From the NCBI RefSeq assembly GCF_024628865.1, contig NZ_CP102384.1, forward strand, positions 383,001-447,000: a DNA stretch of 64,000 bases, in the 5' to 3' direction. Under the pieces are notes generated by a model. It ran no database searches. It was not told the DNA's origin and worked only from the letters and a program-made list of their open reading frames with translations. A program made the translations under genes and the position numbers. The DNA is from Sphingopyxis sp. DBS4 (GTDB taxonomy: Bacteria > Pseudomonadota > Alphaproteobacteria > Sphingomonadales > Sphingomonadaceae). Within the stretch, counting starts at the first letter, position 1. The number at the start of each line of letters is the position of its first letter. Below, piece by piece: positions 43,574-53,413 of the stretch.

Positions 43574-45138
43574 AGCGCTTTGCGGCCCTGATCGATCGGC
43601 TGATCTACACGCGCTCGCGCAATACGAAGCTGGCGCTGATCGTCGATTACCTCCGCCACACCCCCGACCCCGATCGCGGCTGGGCGATCGCCGCGCTGAC
43701 CGAAAGCCTCGACTTTCCGGCGGTGAAGGCGGGGACGGTGCGCGCTCTGCTCGGCGCGCGGGCGGATGAGGAATTGTTCCGCCTGTCGCGGCATTTCGTC
43801 GGCGATACGGCAGAGACGGCGGCGCTGCTGTGGCCGGATGCGGCAGCGCCGAAAGCCGATCTCAGCGTCACCGAAGCCGTCGACGCGCTCTCTGCCGCGA
43901 CGCGCAGCGATGCGCCCGCGGTCCTTGCGTCGTTGCTCGACCGGCTCGATGCCGACGGGCGCTATGCGCTGCTCAAGCTCGCGCTCGGCGGGATGCGCGT
44001 CGGCGTGTCGGCTCGGCTCGCGAAGCAGGCGTTTGCGCAGGCCTTCGCCGTGCCCGTCGATGATGTCGAGGAGCTGTGGCACGCGATTCCGCCGCCCTAT
44101 GCGCCGCTCTTCGCGTGGGGCGAGGGGAGGGCGCCGCGGCCCGATCTTGCCGACGTCGCTTTCTTCCGCCCCTTCATGCTCGCGCATCCGCTGGAGGGAG
44201 AGGCGATCGACTTCGACAGTTTCGCGGCTGAATGGAAATGGGACGGCATCCGCGTCCAGATCGTGCGCGGAGGTAGCGAGACGCGCATCTACAGCCGCGG
44301 CGGCGAGGAGATCAGTGCTGCCTTTCCCGAGCTGGTCGCGGCCTTCGACCAGGATGCGGTGATCGACGGCGAATTGCTCGTGCGCGGCGAAGTGCAGGGC
44401 GGCGAAGCGGCAAGCTTCAACGCGCTGCAACAGCGGCTCGGGCGCAAGACGGTCTCGAAGAAGATGCTCGCCGACTATCCGGCCTTCGTGCGTGTCTATG
44501 ATCTGCTTGGCGTCGACGGCAACGACCTGCGCGGTCTGCCGTGGAGCGAGCGGCGGCGGCAGCTGGAGGCGTTCGTGCCGCGCCTCGCCGCCAGCCATTT
44601 CGACCTGTCGCAGGTGATCGAGGCGCGCGATTTCGAGCATCTGGCACAGCTTCGCGCCGGCGCGCGCGACGCGGCGATCGAGGGGGTGATGCTGAAGCGG
44701 CGCGATGCGCCCTATGTGGCGGGCCGCCGCGCCGGGCTCTGGTACAAGTGGAAGCGCGACCCGCTCGTCGCCGATTGCGTGATGATGTATGCGCAGCGCG
44801 GCAACGGGCGGCGCGCGAGCTTCTATTCCGACTATACTTTCGGCTGCTGGAGCGACGCGGGCGAATTGCTGCCGGTGGGCAAGGCCTATTCGGGCTTCAC
44901 CGACGAGGAGCTGAAATGGCTCGACAAATTCGTTCGCGACCACACGCTGAACCGCTTCGGCCCGGTGCGCGAGGTCGAGAAGTCGCTCGTGCTCGAAGTC
45001 GCCTTCGATTCGATCCATGCGTCGAAACGCCACAAGTCGGGATTGGCGATGCGCTTCCCGCGCATCTCGCGCATCCGCCGCGACAAGCCCGCCGAAGAGG
45101 CCGACCGGATCGCGGCGCTGCGCGCGATGGTGACCTGA
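43570..45138 (+). CDS. Cisplatin damage-response ATP-dependent DNA ligase
   Basis: 522-aa ATP-dependent DNA ligase. Seen: an N-terminal helical DNA-binding part, nucleotidyltransferase core with the adenylated lysine in EWKWDGIR (Lys223), VIDGELLVRGE, EGVMLKRRDAPY, and WYKWKRDP, then an OB-fold end with EVAFDSIHASKRHKSGLAMRFPRI. This is the ligase partner of the exonuclease upstream. GTG start at 43570 with GGAGGAGG in front and overlapping the exonuclease stop. The Lhr-type helicase and PdeM-like phosphoesterase that usually complete this cluster are absent. Confidence 0.92.
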   Translation: MKRFAALIDRLIYTRSRNTKLALIVDYLRHTPDPDRGWAIAALTESLDFPAVKAGTVRALLGARADEELFRLSRHFVGDTAETAALLWPDAAAPKADLSVTEAVDALSAATRSDAPAVLASLLDRLDADGRYALLKLALGGMRVGVSARLAKQAFAQAFAVPVDDVEELWHAIPPPYAPLFAWGEGRAPRPDLADVAFFRPFMLAHPLEGEAIDFDSFAAEWKWDGIRVQIVRGGSETRIYSRGGEEISAAFPELVAAFDQDAVIDGELLVRGEVQGGEAASFNALQQRLGRKTVSKKMLADYPAFVRVYDLLGVDGNDLRGLPWSERRRQLEAFVPRLAASHFDLSQVIEARDFEHLAQLRAGARDAAIEGVMLKRRDAPYVAGRRAGLWYKWKRDPLVADCVMMYAQRGNGRRASFYSDYTFGCWSDAGELLPVGKAYSGFTDEELKWLDKFVRDHTLNRFGPVREVEKSLVLEVAFDSIHASKRHKSGLAMRFPRISRIRRDKPAEEADRIAALRAMVT

Positions 45139-45236
45139 GTTGAGGGCGGGGAAGGAAAAATTGCCTGCGCAGGGCTTGCAACCATCCGGCGAAGCGCCGA
45201 ATTAAGGGCCTATCCAATCAGAAAATGGAGACTGCC

Positions 45237-45851
45237 ATGACGATCGCTTTCCCGCCGCTGCCCTATGCCGAGGACGCGCTGGCGCCGCATATTTCGGCCG
45301 ACACGCTCGCGACCCATCATGGCAAGCACCACAAGGCCTATGTCGACAAGACCAATGCCGCGATCGAAGGCACCGAGCTTGCCGACAAGAGCCTCGAGGA
45401 AATCATCCACCACGCCGAGGGCGCGGGCAACAAGGGGCTGTTCAATAACAGCGCCCAGTCGTGGAACCACGCCTTCTACTGGAACAGCCTGTCGCCGAAG
45501 AAGAGCGCGCCGTCGGGCGATCTCGCCGCGGCGATCGACCGCGATTTCGGTTCGCTGGACGACCTCAAGAAGAAGCTGAAGGACACCGCGGTCAACCATT
45601 TCGCGTCGGGCTGGGCCTGGCTCGTCGCGAAGGACGGCAAGCTGTCGGTCACCGATACGCATGACGCCGGCACCGAAGTCACCGCGGGGATCAAGCCGCT
45701 GCTGGTGATCGACGTGTGGGAACATGCCTATTACATCGACCGCAAGAATCTGCGTCCCGCCTATGTCGACGCGGTGGTCGACGAGCTGCTGAACTGGGAC
45801 TTCGCCGCCGAGAATCTCGCGCGCGACGGCGCCTGGACCTATCCGGGCTGA
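45237..45851 (+). CDS. sodB: Superoxide dismutase, Fe type
   Basis: 204-aa cytoplasmic superoxide dismutase. Seen: metal ligands His in ATHHGKHHKAY near 27, His in AQSWNHAFYW near 74, and Asp and His in LVIDVWEHAYYID near 160. The Gln in NNSAQSWNH is the outer-sphere residue typical of Fe rather than Mn enzymes. I chose ATG 45237, six nt after GGAG, rather than 45225. A large inverted repeat follows. Confidence 0.93.
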   Translation: MTIAFPPLPYAEDALAPHISADTLATHHGKHHKAYVDKTNAAIEGTELADKSLEEIIHHAEGAGNKGLFNNSAQSWNHAFYWNSLSPKKSAPSGDLAAAIDRDFGSLDDLKKKLKDTAVNHFASGWAWLVAKDGKLSVTDTHDAGTEVTAGIKPLLVIDVWEHAYYIDRKNLRPAYVDAVVDELLNWDFAAENLARDGAWTYPG

Positions 45852-45858
45852 CGAACCG

Positions 45859-45994
45859 ATCCTCCCTGCCGCGAAGCGGTGGGGAGGGGGCCCATCCGAA
45901 GGATGGTGGAGGGGCTACGGCGCCAGCGCTCTTGCCCCTCCGTCAGCCCTGCGGGCTGCCACCTCCCCACGGCTTCGCCGCAGGGAGGATTTTT
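45859..45994. repeat. Large GC-rich inverted repeat after sodB
   Basis: Arms ATCCTCCCTGCCGCGAAGCG / complement ending GCAGGGAGGAT, about 130 nt apart, with two smaller nested stems, then a run of T (TTTTTA). It resembles other CCTCCC-type sphingomonad repeats (53296, 61402) and could act as the sodB terminator. Confidence 0.8.
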
Positions 45995-46048
45995 ATTTCG
46001 GCGTTGCTGTCCCTATCGCCCCGGCGATGCGTCTTATATAGCGCCGCC

Positions 46049-47408
<1,360 letters not shown>

Positions 47409-47428
<20 letters not shown>

Positions 47429-48062
47429 GGGGCTTGCGCGCCATGCATTGATCTTTGAGTCGCGCTTGCTTTTCGGAAGCAGCATCCATCAGCCGACTCA
47501 TTTCTTTTTCGACATTCAGCAGCATTGCCATCGGTAGCCGGTCTTCACGAAGCACGGCACCCGCTTCGTCTTGAATCTGGATATACAAATTCCGCTTAGC
47601 TCGCCCGATCGAAACGACGGCTCCCCAGTTGTTCGATACGGAGAGATAGCCACCACCTTGTTTGAAGTCGCTCGCGTAGTCCCGGGCGCTTTTGCAGGAT
47701 TTTTGATTCATCGGGCAACTGCCAATGTGAATCCTGACTTTGTTCGCCGAAACTACGTTGTTGTAAGAGAATTGAATGATCCCGCGTTCGACATTCCTGT
47801 CTCGCGAAAAAAGGGAGCCGCCCCAATGAGCCCTGATCCGAGGAGCCTTTGTATTGCTGCGCCATTCGCCCTCAAAGGATCGATAATCGCTTCGCTTGTT
47901 GGCGTAGATATAGGCTTGCAACGTTCCGAACTCTGGACTTGTTGGCTCTTCCCGGCAGTAATAGGCATCCGGGTCATAAGGCGTGTCTCCTCGCGCGGGA
48001 ACTGCGATCATTGTCGAGGCGGCAACCGCGGCGATCAGACACGGTGAAAGATTGCGGCGCAT
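47409..48062 (-). CDS. Exported orphan protein, low G+C
   Basis: 217-aa protein of unknown function. Seen: signal peptide (MRRNLSPCLIAAVAASTMIA, cleavage near ARGDTP), three cysteines that could form disulfides (YYCREEP, GSCPMNQKSC), then a beta-rich middle and a charged helical tail (NVEKEMSRLMDAASEKQARLKD). Base composition is visibly more AT-rich than neighbours. It overlaps sdaA at its 3' end and is followed on its 5' side by a repeat-rich, gene-poor region. Confidence 0.7.
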
Positions 48063-48163
48063 CAGGTTTCGCTCCCGTGAGGCTGGCGGAGTTCGGGATT
48101 ACTTTTGGCAATTCGTCCTAAATGAGTCGTTGCAACGCTGTTCAATAAAATCTCCATTCTGCG

Positions 48164-48329
48164 TCATATTGTCCCACTCCGCTGCAACGCCCCCGGCAAC
48201 TCCTCGCGCAGCTTGTCGATCAGCAGCCGCACCTTCGGCAGCAAATGCCGCCTTTGCGGATAGACCGCCCAGATCGGTTCCTCCTGCGGGCGCAGCGGGC
48301 GGAGAAGCGAGGCGAGCGCAACTCTATTT
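48164..48329 (-). pseudogene. C-terminal remnant of a LysR-type regulator
   Basis: About 53 codons on the - strand ending in TGA at 48164-48166. The translated piece reads LASLLRPLRPQEEPIWAVYP then RRHLLPKVRLLIDKLREELP, the typical end of a LysR substrate-binding domain (IWAVYP...L.PKVR...D.L). Reading upstream, an in-frame stop appears at once, and the homology breaks exactly where a family C palindrome begins (48333). The DNA-binding half is missing. Confidence 0.75.
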
Positions 48330-48332
48330 CAT

Positions 48333-48410
48333 CGTCATCCCAGACTTGATCCGGGATCCATTGGTCCGGCGCTGGTTTGAATGGATCCCGGATCAAGTCC
48401 GGGGTGACGA
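48333..48410. repeat. Palindromic intergenic repeat, family C, copy 1
   Basis: 78-nt inverted repeat: ATCCCAGACTTGATCCGGGA... pairing with ...TCCCGGATCAAGTCCGGGGT, with a CATTGG/CCGGCG central part. A relative lies at 56349. It abuts the LysR remnant. Confidence 0.87.
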
Positions 48411-48450
48411 AAGGGAGGGGCGTGTGAGAGGCGCATGACCTTTCCATTCT

Positions 48451-48500
48451 CGTCACCCTGAACCCTTCGACAGGCTCAGGACAGGCTTGTTTCAGGGTCC
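48451..48500. repeat. Inverted repeat of the CCCTGAA type
   Basis: CACCCTGAACCCTTCGACAG ... CTTGTTTCAGGGT stem-loop with the TTCGACAGGCTCAGG core; related to family D (27224). Widespread type of intergenic repeat. Confidence 0.75.
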
Positions 48501-48530
48501 ATGGCCTGATCTGTCCTTCAACGCTGCGCT

Positions 48531-48690
48531 TTTTGTTTCGCACAAAGCCACAAAGCCACGAAGAAGAAGGCTTGGGCCGACAGGTCCATTTCCCCATCAA
48601 CGGTGCGGCTGGTCGCACGGTCACAAGAGAAAGCCGCTTCGCGGCCGACGCGACATCTTCGTGGCTTCGTGTCTTTGTGCGAAAAACAAC
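48531..48690. repeat. Long inverted repeat with CACAAAG arms
   Basis: Left arm TTTCGCACAAAGCCACAAAG plus CCACGAAGA (about 48536-48564) pairs with a right arm TCTTCGTGGCTTCGTGTCTT plus TGTGCGAAA (about 48656-48684), leaving about 90 nt between. The centre has no reading frame of note. Confidence 0.8.
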
Positions 48691-48712
48691 TGGCACCGCC
48701 CTGACCGGATAG

Positions 48713-48745
48713 CGTCATGGATGCTGAAACGCGTTCAGCATGACG
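48713..48745. repeat. Short hairpin repeat with GTCATG arms
   Basis: CGTCATGGATGCTGAA-ACGC-GTTCAGCATGACG: near-perfect 14-bp stem with one bulge. Another common short repeat type of related genomes. Confidence 0.75.
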
Positions 48746-48792
48746 AAGCGGGAGAGGTGGGCGTCGCTCGCCTCGCCCCGCCCAGAGCGCTA

Positions 48793-48814
48793 AAATTGGG
48801 CTTTCCTACATTAT
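48793..48814 (+). promoter_or_regulatory. Conserved 22-nt motif, copy 1
   Basis: AAATTGGGCTTTCCTACATT followed by AT; matches the copy at 61479 except for two bases. It lies 236 nt before the alcohol dehydrogenase start. Function unknown. Confidence 0.4.
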
Positions 48815-49049
48815 TTCGTGGACATAGCCTGCTTGCCATGACCGCCGCGATCCTGCCCGTCACTGCCCTGCGCCTCGCTCCCGGCTTTGGTCGCCGGGGA
48901 AGCGAAACAAGAGGGGTGCGTGGCGTGACCTTTATGACCTTCCGAATAAAATCACGCCGAATTGCTATGCCGCCCGCGTCGCTGCGCGCTCCGATCTTGC
49001 ATTGCCGCCGCATTTGCCTGATTGGAGCGCCCGAGAAGGAGACCGCCCC
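48815..49049 (+). other. Leader region upstream of the formaldehyde operon
   Basis: 235 nt without a supported gene. It contains a short ATG-led frame that I do not trust, an AT-rich stretch (ATAAAATCACG near 48947-48957) that could hold a promoter, and AGAAGGAGA at 49034-49042 as the ribosome-binding site of the dehydrogenase. Confidence 0.4.
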
Positions 49050-50162
49050 ATGAAGACCCGTGCCGCCGTCGCGTTCGAAGCGAAGAAGCCGCTCGAAATC
49101 GTCGAACTCGACCTCGAAGGCCCGAAGGCCGGCGAGGTGCTGGTCGAGATCATGGCGACCGGCATCTGCCACACCGATGCGTACACGCTCGACGGGTTCG
49201 ACAGCGAGGGCATCTTTCCGAGCGTGCTGGGGCATGAGGGCGCGGGCGTGGTGCGCGAGGTCGGCGCGGGCGTCACCAGCGTCGCCCCCGGCGACCATGT
49301 CATCCCGCTCTACACCCCCGAATGCCGCCAGTGCAAAAGCTGCCTCAGCGGCAAGACCAACCTCTGCACCGCGATCCGCGCCACGCAGGGCAAGGGGCTG
49401 ATGCCCGACGGCACGACGCGCTTTTCATACAAGGGTCAGCCGATCTTCCATTATATGGGCTGTTCGACCTTCTCCAACTTCACCGTGCTGCCCGAGATCG
49501 CGGTCGCGAAGATCCGCGAGGACGCGCCGTTCCAGTCGAGCTGCTACATCGGCTGCGGCGTGACCACGGGGGTCGGCGCGGTGATCAACACCGCGAAGGT
49601 GCAGGTCGGCGACAATGTCGTCGTCTTCGGTTTGGGCGGTATCGGGCTCAACGTGATCCAGGGAGCGCGGCTTGCCGGCGCGAACCGGATCATCGGCGTC
49701 GACATCAACCCCGATCGCGAGGACTGGGGCCGCAAGTTCGGCATGACCGACTTCCTCAATTCGAAGGGCATGAGCCGCGAGGATGTCGTCGCGGCGATCG
49801 TCCAGATGACCGACGGCGGCGCCGATTACACCTTCGACGCGACGGGCAATACCGAGGTGATGCGCACCGCATTGGAAGCCTGCCACCGCGGCTGGGGCAC
49901 CTCGATCATCATCGGCGTGGCCGAGGCGGGCAAGGAGATCGCGACGCGCCCGTTCCAGCTCGTCACCGGGCGCAACTGGCGCGGCACCGCGTTCGGCGGC
50001 GCCAAGGGGCGCACCGACGTGCCGAAGATCGTCGACATGTATATGCAGGGCAAGATCGAGATCGACCCGATGATCACCCACGTCATGGGCCTTGAAGACA
50101 TCAACAAGGGCTTCGACCTGATGCATGCGGGGGAAAGCATCCGCAGCGTCGTCGTCTACTGA
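49050..50162 (+). CDS. frmA: S-(hydroxymethyl)glutathione dehydrogenase / class III alcohol dehydrogenase
   Basis: 370-aa zinc enzyme oxidising the formaldehyde-glutathione adduct with NAD. Seen: catalytic zinc Cys in GICHTDAYT, His in LGHEGAGVV, structural zinc motif [15 protein letters not shown], second catalytic Cys in [12 protein letters not shown], and the NAD motif GLGGIGLNV. The sequence ends RSVVVY, typical for class III. First gene of an apparent operon ending with S-formylglutathione hydrolase. ATG 49050, seven nt after AGAAGGAGA. Confidence 0.95.
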   Translation: MKTRAAVAFEAKKPLEIVELDLEGPKAGEVLVEIMATGICHTDAYTLDGFDSEGIFPSVLGHEGAGVVREVGAGVTSVAPGDHVIPLYTPECRQCKSCLSGKTNLCTAIRATQGKGLMPDGTTRFSYKGQPIFHYMGCSTFSNFTVLPEIAVAKIREDAPFQSSCYIGCGVTTGVGAVINTAKVQVGDNVVVFGLGGIGLNVIQGARLAGANRIIGVDINPDREDWGRKFGMTDFLNSKGMSREDVVAAIVQMTDGGADYTFDATGNTEVMRTALEACHRGWGTSIIIGVAEAGKEIATRPFQLVTGRNWRGTAFGGAKGRTDVPKIVDMYMQGKIEIDPMITHVMGLEDINKGFDLMHAGESIRSVVVY

Positions 50163-50178
50163 AGCGGAGGCACCCGAA

Positions 50179-50565
50179 ATGTTCAGCCATGTGACGCTGG
50201 GGGCGAACGATATCGCCGCGACCAAGAATTTCTACGACGCGGTGCTCGGAACGCTCGGCGTGCCCGAAGGACGGATCGACGAACGCGGACGGCTGATCTA
50301 CGCTCACGACGGCGGGCGGTTGCTCATTACGCAGCCCGTCAATGGCGGGACGGCAGCGTGCGGCAACGGCCATACGCTGGGTCTGCTCGCGGCATCGCCC
50401 GAGGCGGTCGACGCGTGGCACGCCGCGGGCCTCGCGAATGGCGGCGCCACTGCCGAGGATCCGCCGGGGATTCGTCAGGCGACCGAGGGGCGTGTGCTCT
50501 ATCTCGCCTATCTGCGCGATCCCGCCGGGAACAAGCTCTGCGCTTTCCACAAGATTTCGGGCTGA
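50179..50565 (+). CDS. VOC family protein A
   Basis: 128-aa vicinal oxygen chelate (glyoxalase-type) protein. Seen: two beta-alpha-beta repeats, MFSHVTLGANDIAATKNFYD and the GNGHTLGLL strand carrying His65, ending LAYLRDPAGNKLCAFH. His4 and His65 may bind metal. Sits 16 nt after frmA in a formaldehyde operon; a role with a small glutathione-linked substrate is plausible but unproven. Paralogue at 51561. Confidence 0.84.
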   Translation: MFSHVTLGANDIAATKNFYDAVLGTLGVPEGRIDERGRLIYAHDGGRLLITQPVNGGTAACGNGHTLGLLAASPEAVDAWHAAGLANGGATAEDPPGIRQATEGRVLYLAYLRDPAGNKLCAFHKISG

Positions 50566-50566
50566 C

Positions 50567-51439
50567 ATGGGTTCGACCGCTGCCGCGCGCTATATCCTGA
50601 CGCTGGCGTGCGAGGACAAGGTCGGCATCGTTGCCGCGGTGACGGGGCTGCTTGCGGATGCCGACGGCTTCATCCTCGACAGCCAGCAATATGCCGACCT
50701 CGATTCGGGCCGCTTCTTCATGCGCGTCGAGTTCCGCGGCGCGGGGCCGCGCTTTCCCGAGGGGCTGGCCGCGGTGCAGGCGGCCTTCGCGCCGATCGTC
50801 GCGCGCTTCGAAATGGATGCACGGATCAGCGACCGCGCCGCGAAGCCGCGCTTCGTCATCGCGGTGTCGCAGGGCAGCCATTGCCTCAACGATCTGCTCC
50901 ACCGCTGGTCGACCGGCAACCTCGCGATCGATATCGTCGGCGTCGTCTCGAACCATGAGGCGCTGCGGCGCCTGTCGGAATGGCACGGCGTGCCGTTCCA
51001 CTATCTGCCGGTGAGCGACGCCAACCGCGCAGACCAAGAGGCCGCGATCCTCGACCTGATGGCGCGCGGCGGGGCCGACTATCTGGTGCTCGCGCGCTAT
51101 ATGCAGGTGCTGTCCAGCGATTTGTCGGCGAAGCTCGCGGGCCGCTGCATCAATATCCACCACAGCTTCCTGCCGGGTTTCAAGGGCGCCAAGCCCTATC
51201 ACCGCGCGCACGAGCGCGGGGTGAAGCTGATCGGCGCGACCGCCCATTTCGTTACCGGCGACCTCGACGAGGGGCCGATCATCGAGCAGGCGGTCGAGCG
51301 TGTCGACCATCGCCAGTCGGTCGACGACCTGATCCGCACCGGGCGCGATATCGAGGCGCAGGTGCTCGCGCGGGCGGTGCGCTGGGTCGCCGAGCAGCGC
51401 GTGCTGATCGACGGGCGCAAGACGGTGGTTTTCCGCTAG
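50567..51439 (+). CDS. purU: Formyltetrahydrofolate deformylase
   Basis: 290-aa enzyme releasing formate from 10-formyltetrahydrofolate. Seen: N-terminal ACT domain (about 8-85, TLACEDKVGIVAAVTGLLAD) and C-terminal formyltransferase-like domain with YLVLARYMQVL, NIHHSFLPGFKGAKPY (catalytic Asn-His) and TGDLDEGPIIEQ (Asp). It starts 1 nt after the VOC gene. Its presence inside a formaldehyde operon links glutathione and folate C1 routes, since both yield formate. Confidence 0.93.
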   Translation: MGSTAAARYILTLACEDKVGIVAAVTGLLADADGFILDSQQYADLDSGRFFMRVEFRGAGPRFPEGLAAVQAAFAPIVARFEMDARISDRAAKPRFVIAVSQGSHCLNDLLHRWSTGNLAIDIVGVVSNHEALRRLSEWHGVPFHYLPVSDANRADQEAAILDLMARGGADYLVLARYMQVLSSDLSAKLAGRCINIHHSFLPGFKGAKPYHRAHERGVKLIGATAHFVTGDLDEGPIIEQAVERVDHRQSVDDLIRTGRDIEAQVLARAVRWVAEQRVLIDGRKTVVFR

Positions 51440-51560
51440 GACCGGTCGCGCCGCTTTCGGGTTCGTCACTTTCGGGGAATGCCGAGCAGAATGGCGGCTG
51501 GCCCTGATCGGCGGCGCAGGGTAGGTATCGATTCGCAACCAGAATCAGGAGGAGCGGAAC

Positions 51561-51938
51561 ATGTATAGTCACAATATGGTCGGGTCGAACGACATGGAGG
51601 CGTCGAAGAAATTCTACGACGCCACCTTTCAGGCGATCGGTGGCAAGCCGGGGATTCAGGACGAGAAGGGCCGGCTCATCTATATGCATAACGGCGGATT
51701 GTTCCTGGTGACCGCGCCGATCGACGGCCAGCCGGCGACCGCGGGCAACGGCTGCACCATCGGCATCGCGATGGCGAACCCCGAACAGGCCGACGCGTGG
51801 CACGCGGCGGGCGTCGAAGCCGGCGGCACCGCGATCGAAGACCCGCCGGGCGTGCGCGAGGGCAATGGCATGAAAATGTATCTGGCCTATCTGCGCGATC
51901 CCGCGGGCAACAAGCTCTGCGCGCTGCACCGGATGTAA
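51561..51938 (+). CDS. VOC family protein B
   Basis: 125-aa VOC protein, clearly paralogous to the one at 50179 (both end YLRDPAGNKLCA-like). Seen: MYSHNMVGSNDMEASKKFYD at the start and GNGCTIGIA with Cys65 where the paralogue has His65, a position that often holds a metal ligand. The replacement suggests a different metal or none. It follows purU after 121 nt with AGGAGG-like GGAGGAGCGG upstream. Function unknown. Confidence 0.84.
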   Translation: MYSHNMVGSNDMEASKKFYDATFQAIGGKPGIQDEKGRLIYMHNGGLFLVTAPIDGQPATAGNGCTIGIAMANPEQADAWHAAGVEAGGTAIEDPPGVREGNGMKMYLAYLRDPAGNKLCALHRM

Positions 51939-51940
51939 GG

Positions 51941-52450
51941 ATGGCGATGCGCGGCGAAGCGGGGTTGATGGCGGACCTTGATGCCCTCGCCATTCCCTTT
52001 GCCGCGCACGAGCATGTCGCGGTGTTCACCGTCGCCGAAAGCGACGAGGTGAACGCCGCGATTCCGGGCGCGCATACCAAGAATCTGTTTTTGAAGGACA
52101 GTGGCGGGGCGTTCTGGCTCGTCACCGTGCCGGGCGCGGCGCGTGTCGACCTGAAGGCGCTGCCCGCCGCGATCGGCAGCAAGCGCGTGAGCTTCGGCAA
52201 GGCCGAGGATATGGACCGGCTGCTCGGCATCGCACCGGGATCGGTGACGCCGCTCGCCGCGATCAATGCGCCGCCGGGCAGCATTACCGTCGTACTCGAC
52301 GCGGGGTTGGCGGCCGCCGACCGGGTGAATGTCCACCCGCTTCGCAACACCGCGACCCTCGGGCTTGGCGGTGCAACGATACTCGACCTCTTGCGTCATT
52401 GGGGACATCATCCCCTCGTCGCGCCCATTCCGGTTCAGGACCCCGCATGA
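51941..52450 (+). CDS. YbaK/ProX-type aminoacyl-tRNA deacylase
   Basis: 169-aa trans-editing deacylase that hydrolyses mischarged tRNAs such as Ala- or Cys-tRNA(Pro). Seen: FAAHEHVAVFTVAES near residue 22, HTKNLFLKDSGGAFWLV near 45 with the conserved Lys, and LGLGGATILDLLRHWGH at the end. Length and motifs fit ProX/PrdX-like enzymes. The start may be ATG 51941, 51947 or 51968. Its stop overlaps the next ATG (ATGA). It does not obviously belong to formaldehyde metabolism. Confidence 0.82.
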   Translation: MAMRGEAGLMADLDALAIPFAAHEHVAVFTVAESDEVNAAIPGAHTKNLFLKDSGGAFWLVTVPGAARVDLKALPAAIGSKRVSFGKAEDMDRLLGIAPGSVTPLAAINAPPGSITVVLDAGLAAADRVNVHPLRNTATLGLGGATILDLLRHWGHHPLVAPIPVQDPA

Positions 52451-53295
52451 CCATCGAAACCGTCTCGACCACCCGCAGCCATGGCGGAACGCAGGGCGTC
52501 TACAGACATGCCAGCACGACGACCGGCACCGACATGACCTTCGCGGTTTTTATCCCCGACCATGCGCCGGATGCGAAACTGCCCGTGCTCTGGTATCTGT
52601 CGGGGCTGACCTGCACCCACGCCAATGTGATGGAGAAAGGCGAGTATCGCGCCGCCTGCGCCGAGCATGGCGTGATCTTCGTCGCGCCCGACACCAGTCC
52701 GCGCGGCGAGGAGGTGCCCGACGATGCCGATGCCGCCTATGATTTCGGGCATGGCGCCGGCTTTTATGTCGATGCGACCGTGGAGCCATGGGCGAAGCAT
52801 TACCGGATGCGCTCCTATATCGAGGATGAACTGCCGTCGCTGATCCTCCGCAACTTTGCGGACGCCGACCTGACGCGGCAGGCGATCACCGGCCATTCGA
52901 TGGGCGGGCACGGCGCGCTGACCATCGGCCTTCGCAATCAGGACCGCTTCCGCTCGGTCTCGGCCTTCTCGCCGATCGTCGCGCCGTCGCGCTGCCCGTG
53001 GGGGGAAAAGGCGCTCGGCGGCTATCTCGGCGACGACCGTGAGGATTGGCAGGCCTATGATGCCTGCGCGCTGCTCGATCAGGGACTGCGCGTGCCCGAC
53101 CTGCTCGTCGATCAGGGCGAGGCCGACAATTTCCTCGCCGAACAGCTCAAGACCGAGTTGCTGGTCGAGGCGTGCGAGCGCGCGGGGCAGAAGGCCGAGA
53201 TCCGTATGCAGCCGGGCTATGACCACAGCTATTATTTCATCTCGACCTTCATGGCCGAGCATGTGGCGTGGCACGCGGAGCGGTTGAAGGGGTAA
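52447..53295 (+). CDS. fghA: S-formylglutathione hydrolase
   Basis: 282-aa serine hydrolase splitting S-formylglutathione to glutathione and formate. Seen: PVLWYLSGLTCTHANVMEKG near 47, nucleophile motif ITGHSMGGHGALTIGL near 150, Asp in LVDQGEADNF near 228, and His in GYDHSYYFI near 260. It completes the pathway begun by frmA at the head of the operon. It overlaps the YbaK-like gene by 4 nt. Confidence 0.95.
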   Translation: MTIETVSTTRSHGGTQGVYRHASTTTGTDMTFAVFIPDHAPDAKLPVLWYLSGLTCTHANVMEKGEYRAACAEHGVIFVAPDTSPRGEEVPDDADAAYDFGHGAGFYVDATVEPWAKHYRMRSYIEDELPSLILRNFADADLTRQAITGHSMGGHGALTIGLRNQDRFRSVSAFSPIVAPSRCPWGEKALGGYLGDDREDWQAYDACALLDQGLRVPDLLVDQGEADNFLAEQLKTELLVEACERAGQKAEIRMQPGYDHSYYFISTFMAEHVAWHAERLKG

Positions 53296-53413
53296 CAGCT
53301 CCCCTCCCGTTTGCGGGAGGGGTTGGGGGAGGGCATGTGGCGTTGCCGAACCCTCCCCGCTGCGACTAGCGAGCAAGCCTCGCTGCTCCTCCCGCAAGCG
53401 GAAGGGGAGCTAG
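53296..53413. repeat. GC-rich inverted repeat between fghA and qor
   Basis: AGCTCCCCTCCCGTTTGCGG on the left pairs with CCGCAAGCGGAAGGGGAGCT on the right, with extra GGGAGGG/CCCTCCC stems inside. Its edge overlaps the stop codon of the convergent quinone oxidoreductase gene (53410-53412). Related short stem at 61402. Confidence 0.82.

Noticed and set aside
43189..45033. 614-aa - strand frame opposite the ATP-dependent DNA ligase.
   Set aside because: Antisense shadow with biased composition; the ligase frame has all catalytic motifs.
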